A DNA stretch of 64,000 bases from Suilimivivens sp964402925. GTDB lineage: Bacteria > Bacillota > Clostridia > Lachnospirales > Lachnospiraceae. Shown in pieces: positions 60,705 through 64,000 of this stretch. The position numbers and the translations under genes were made by a program. Numbering within the stretch: the stretch's first letter is position 1; each line of letters opens with the position of its first letter. The notes beneath the pieces were generated by a model. The model saw only the letters and a list, made by a program, of their open reading frames with translations, did not search any database and was not told the origin of the DNA. Location: the NCBI GenBank assembly GCA_964402925.1, contig CAYOED010000008.1, forward strand, positions 1-64,000, written 5' to 3'.

Positions 60705-62047
60705 ACAGGATATTATTTCACAAGTATGAGGTGCTTTGCCGGGTCGGTACAGGCAGAGCGGGAACGGTATATCTTGCAAAAGATCTGCACTTAAACCGGC
60801 TGGTGGCGATTAAGGAGAGTACAGAAGAACTTTTGACCGCGGAAATAGGACTTTTAAAAGAACTAGATCATCCGGGACTGCCGAAGATTTATGATTGTTT
60901 CAGTCAGCAGGAGCATACATTTCTGGTTATGGAATACATTGAAGGGATGACTCTTCGTCAGTATCTTGATAAGCATGGGCGAGTACCCGAGAGACAGGCA
61001 GTGAAGTGGGCAGTTGAATTAAGCAGGATACTTGGATACCTGCACAGCAGGCACCCGGCAGTGATTTACAGAGATTTAAAGCCTGAGAATATTATGATTA
61101 GGCAGGATGGAAAATTAAAGTTGATCGATCTTGGCGGAACCATCAGATATACCTGCGGAAGCAAAAAGGAAGATCTATGTGTGGGGACGCCGGGCTATGC
61201 TCCGTCAGAGCAGTGGAAGGAAGCACGTGGAGATAAGCGCTGGGATATCTATGGGCTGGGGATCGTGCTCCATGAAATGCTGACGGGAGTAAATCCCACA
61301 GGACAGCCTTATAAAAGGAGAACAATCGAGGAATATGATAAAGCACTTCAGGGAGCTTTAGATGAAATCATCCGGCGATGTATTGCAGAAAAGACTGAAG
61401 AGCGATATCAGTCAATGGAGCAGGTTGAAAGCGCGCTGCTCCACTATCCGGCGAAGAGGCGGCGCAGTTTGATTGGGCAGAGGATCAAGAAGATGGTCCT
61501 TGCACTCATGGGCGGATGTACGATTGCCTGCTTTATCTGTCCGCTTCTTGAGGGGATTCCGGAAGATCAGATTCCCTTTCCATATCTAATCAGACCTTTG
61601 GCACTTCTTATTTTGACCTTCTTGTTATTTCTTCTCTTTTTCAAAATCAAAAGGAAAAAACAATTTCTGCGCAGGCAGGAGAAAAATATATGGCTGACAG
61701 AAAAAAAGTTCTCAGGATTATTATTTCTTCTTTTTGCGTCAGTCGTCTTTGCAATGGAAATCCGAAATGAAGGTGTTTCACTCCCGGTCGTTTATGCGGA
61801 GGAAGAAGATAAGGCTTTATGGGTAGAAATGCGTGATGAGTTTGGGCGTAAAATGCTTTTAAGGAATGATGCAGTTTACATAACAGATGAGGCCGTACGC
61901 TTTGAACTTCCGGCAGACAGACTTCCCACGAAGGAGCTATCCATGCAGATTGTCGCAGTGGATGAGGATGGGACGAGGTACAGCAGCCGTATCTTTTGTA
62001 TTATGGCGGCAGATAAGGAAAGTGCTGCGGATGGAAGTTTAAATTGA
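60701..62047 (+). CDS. Membrane serine/threonine protein kinase without PASTA domains
   Basis: 448 aa. The N-terminal Hanks-type kinase has a glycine loop VGTGRAGTVYLAKD, Lys38, Glu48, YRDLKPEN (catalytic Asp125, Tyr in place of the usual His) and DLGG at 143-146 in place of DFG. Two hydrophobic segments (about 265-285 and 298-315) and a third near 343-357 follow, then an external domain of about 85 residues with RDEFGRKMLLRNDAVY. No PASTA repeat is seen, unlike PrkC/PknB. Partner of the upstream PP2C phosphatase. Confidence 0.88.
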   Translation: MNRILFHKYEVLCRVGTGRAGTVYLAKDLHLNRLVAIKESTEELLTAEIGLLKELDHPGLPKIYDCFSQQEHTFLVMEYIEGMTLRQYLDKHGRVPERQAVKWAVELSRILGYLHSRHPAVIYRDLKPENIMIRQDGKLKLIDLGGTIRYTCGSKKEDLCVGTPGYAPSEQWKEARGDKRWDIYGLGIVLHEMLTGVNPTGQPYKRRTIEEYDKALQGALDEIIRRCIAEKTEERYQSMEQVESALLHYPAKRRRSLIGQRIKKMVLALMGGCTIACFICPLLEGIPEDQIPFPYLIRPLALLILTFLLFLLFFKIKRKKQFLRRQEKNIWLTEKKFSGLLFLLFASVVFAMEIRNEGVSLPVVYAEEEDKALWVEMRDEFGRKMLLRNDAVYITDEAVRFELPADRLPTKELSMQIVAVDEDGTRYSSRIFCIMAADKESAADGSLN

Positions 62048-62131
62048 TATTCTGAGCGGGGTGGAATATAATGTATCATATTGGGAAATTTCAAAAAGAG
62101 AATGAAATGATATGAAAACGGAGGAAGAAGC

Positions 62132-63196
62132 ATGACCAGAGAACATACAAGGGTAATTTCCATTGGTGATAAGGTAATCGGAGGAGGAAATCCTATTTTA
62201 ATACAATCCATGACAAATACAAGGACGGAGGATGTGGCGGCGACGGTTACCCAGATTCATAATCTGGAAAAGGCAGGTTGTGAAATCATCAGATGTACGG
62301 TCCCCACTCTGGATGCGGCACAGGCAATCAGGGAGATTAAGAAACAGATTTCCATTCCTCTTGTTGCAGATATTCATTTTGACTACAAAATGGCTATTGC
62401 GGCCATGGAAAATGGAGCTGATAAAATCCGGATCAATCCGGGTAATATTGGAGGAAAGGATAAGCTGGCAGCAGTGGTGACAGTTGCCAAGGAGAGAAAT
62501 ATCCCTATCCGCGTAGGTGTGAACAGTGGTTCCCTGGAAAAGGAACTTGTTGAAAAATATCATGGTGTCACGGCGGAGGGGATTGTGGAGAGCGCCCTTG
62601 ATAAGGTGCATATGATTGAAGATATGGGTTATGAAAATATGGTAATCAGTATCAAGTCCTCCGACGTATTGATGTGTGTAAAGGCCCATGAAATCCTCTC
62701 CCAAAAGACAAATTATCCCCTGCATGTGGGGATTACTGAGTCCGGTACAATTATCAGCGGAAATATCAAATCCTCAATTGGTCTTTCCCTGATTCTGCAT
62801 CAAGGAATCGGTGATACGATCAGGGTATCGCTTACGGGAGATCCGGTGGAAGAAATCAAATCCGCGAAACTGATCTTAAGGACATTAGGACTTAGAAAGG
62901 GAGGGATTGAAGTGGTTTCCTGCCCTACTTGCGGAAGAACCAAGATCGATCTGATAGGGCTTGCCAACCAGGTAGAGAATATGGCAGCAGAGTTTCCGCT
63001 GGATATCAAGGTGGCGGTTATGGGATGTGCAGTCAACGGACCCGGTGAGGCAAAAGAAGCGGATATCGGTATCGCAGGAGGAATTGGGGAAGGTTTGCTT
63101 ATCAAGAAGGGTGAAATCATAAAGAAGGTATCGGAAGACCAGCTGCTTAGTGTGCTCAGAGAAGAATTGGAGCACTGGGATAAGCAGGATGTTTAG
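62132..63196 (+). CDS. ispG: 4-hydroxy-3-methylbut-2-enyl diphosphate synthase (flavodoxin-type)
   Basis: 354 aa iron-sulfur enzyme of the MEP pathway. Early blocks: GGNPILIQSMTNTRTEDV, DIHFDYKMA, INPGNIGG. The [4Fe-4S] cysteines lie in CPTCGRT and VMGCAVNGPGEA. Together with dxr upstream it supplies isoprenoid precursors for UppS. GGAGGAAG precedes the ATG. polC follows 51 bp later. Confidence 0.97.
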   Translation: MTREHTRVISIGDKVIGGGNPILIQSMTNTRTEDVAATVTQIHNLEKAGCEIIRCTVPTLDAAQAIREIKKQISIPLVADIHFDYKMAIAAMENGADKIRINPGNIGGKDKLAAVVTVAKERNIPIRVGVNSGSLEKELVEKYHGVTAEGIVESALDKVHMIEDMGYENMVISIKSSDVLMCVKAHEILSQKTNYPLHVGITESGTIISGNIKSSIGLSLILHQGIGDTIRVSLTGDPVEEIKSAKLILRTLGLRKGGIEVVSCPTCGRTKIDLIGLANQVENMAAEFPLDIKVAVMGCAVNGPGEAKEADIGIAGGIGEGLLIKKGEIIKKVSEDQLLSVLREELEHWDKQDV

Positions 63197-63247
63197 AGGA
63201 TAGAAGAAGTTATAAGGCAATCAGTTCAGGATAAGGGCGTAAGGAAA

Positions 63248-64000
63248 ATGGCAAAGCAGTTTTTTGAAGTGTTTCCTACATTAAAATTGGATAAAAAAAT
63301 ACATGATCTGTTTGAACAGGTTACAGTGGAGAAGGTGTCTGCAACAAAGAGCAGGGACTTTATCAGAGTTACCATAGGCTGTGATTACCTGATTCCGAAA
63401 GAAACGATCTATAAAGTAGAGGCGGAAATCAAAAAGCAGTTTTTTTCAGCCCATCGAGTGGCAGTAAAATTGTATGAACGATTTCATCTGTCGGAACAGT
63501 ATACGCCCGAAAAACTGATGAATGCCTATAGAGACAGTATTTTACTTGAACTTAAGAATTACAGCCCCATTGAGTATAATTTGTTCAAAGGAGCTGATAT
63601 TGCGTTTCCGGGAGAGGATCAGCTTGAATTAACCGTAGAGGATACAATACTGGCAAGGAGTAAGGCAGCAGAGCTTGCCAGAATTCTGGAGAAGATCTTT
63701 AATATCAGATGTGGATTTCAGGTTGCATGCCAGATGGAATACAAGGAGAAGAAGGCGGGTAAGTACAAGGAAGAAGATGACCTTAAGATTGCGCGTCAGG
63801 TAGCGGAAATTACTGCAAGGGCGTCAGGAACGAGTATGTCGGATGTCGGGGAAGAGGCGCAGGGCATCACAGCGGGTAAGGAAGCACAGGATAGCATCCG
63901 GAGTATGCAGGAGAGCAAAAAAACGGAAACAAAAGAGACGGGACTGTCAAAGCAGGGAGCAGCAGCTTCTTTTCAGGGAAGGGAAAGGAAAGGGGCTCGT
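63248..64000 (+). CDS. polC: DNA polymerase III PolC, N-terminal part (3' end outside window)
   Basis: Open for 251 codons to the window edge. KQFFEVFPTLKLDKKIHDLF and the small alpha/beta domain with SPIEYNLFKGADIAF match the N-terminal domains of Gram-positive PolC, upstream of the OB and exonuclease domains. The last 60 residues are a charged, Gln/Ser/Lys-rich linker. PolC is the main replicative polymerase of Firmicutes, and rseP-ispG-polC is a common order. ATG 63248 has only a modest AAGG site. Confidence 0.9.
   Translation, partial: MAKQFFEVFPTLKLDKKIHDLFEQVTVEKVSATKSRDFIRVTIGCDYLIPKETIYKVEAEIKKQFFSAHRVAVKLYERFHLSEQYTPEKLMNAYRDSILLELKNYSPIEYNLFKGADIAFPGEDQLELTVEDTILARSKAAELARILEKIFNIRCGFQVACQMEYKEKKAGKYKEEDDLKIARQVAEITARASGTSMSDVGEEAQGITAGKEAQDSIRSMQESKKTETKETGLSKQGAAASFQGRERKGAR

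Noticed and set aside
1..64000. tRNA, rRNA, prophage or complete insertion sequence
   Set aside because: No cloverleaf, rRNA signature, integrase or complete transposase gene was recognised on either strand.

Overview
The window is a chromosomal segment of a motile, endospore-forming, Gram-positive anaerobe of the Clostridia, most likely family Lachnospiraceae (Clostridium cluster XIVa); the genus is not resolved. The basis is a gpr-spoIIP-lepA-hemW block, a sporulation sigma factor K gene, CodY, a FliY-type switch protein with CheC and CheD, a DUF6115-type protein in the flagellar cluster, a PolC-type polymerase, and AGGAGG-like ribosome-binding sites with frequent GTG/TTG starts. Apart from rpsT (minus strand), every gene I accept lies on the plus strand.

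Layout. (1) 1-6.6 kb: 3' end of an Rpn-family nuclease gene, a 34-codon ORF of uncertain status, rpsT (minus), then gpr, spoIIP, lepA and hemW. (2) 6.6-15.6 kb: a hairpin repeat, sigK, a DNA-uptake/type IV pilus group (pilT, comM-like yifB, dprA, a 58-aa protein, a prepilin peptidase), topA and codY. (3) 15.8-50.5 kb: a co-directional flagellar/chemotaxis cluster of 40 genes running from flgB to an MltG-like membrane protein. It contains the basal body, hook, switch, stator, export apparatus, FlhF/FlhG, a PilZ protein, CheY-B-A-W-C-D, sigma-D and FapA. It starts behind a sigma-A-like promoter and ends at two tandem hairpins. Filament, cap, chaperone, anti-sigma, CheR and receptor genes are absent and must lie elsewhere. 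(4) 50.5-64 kb: rpsB-tsf, a polysaccharide deacetylase, a bactofilin, then pyrH-frr-uppS-cdsA-dxr-rseP, a PP2C phosphatase/Ser-Thr kinase pair, ispG and the 5' part of polC.

How it fits together: the flagellar region encodes most of a rotary motor from MS ring to hook, plus its chemosensory input. CodY sits directly upstream and may link motility to nutrient status (inference from position). The last region couples translation, undecaprenyl-phosphate, phospholipid and isoprenoid synthesis with envelope proteins.

The most unusual items are: a FlgD with an extra three-helix module in place of the usual C-terminus; a three-copy 30-bp Met-Pro repeat in FliY; a receiver-less CheB behind a promoter/palindrome inside the motility operon; a PASTA-less membrane kinase; hairpin repeat elements in front of sigK and inside the rpsB leader; and uncharacterised small proteins around sigD. 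I found no CRISPR array, rRNA, tRNA, prophage or complete insertion sequence. All calls come from reading the sequence; no database search was run.
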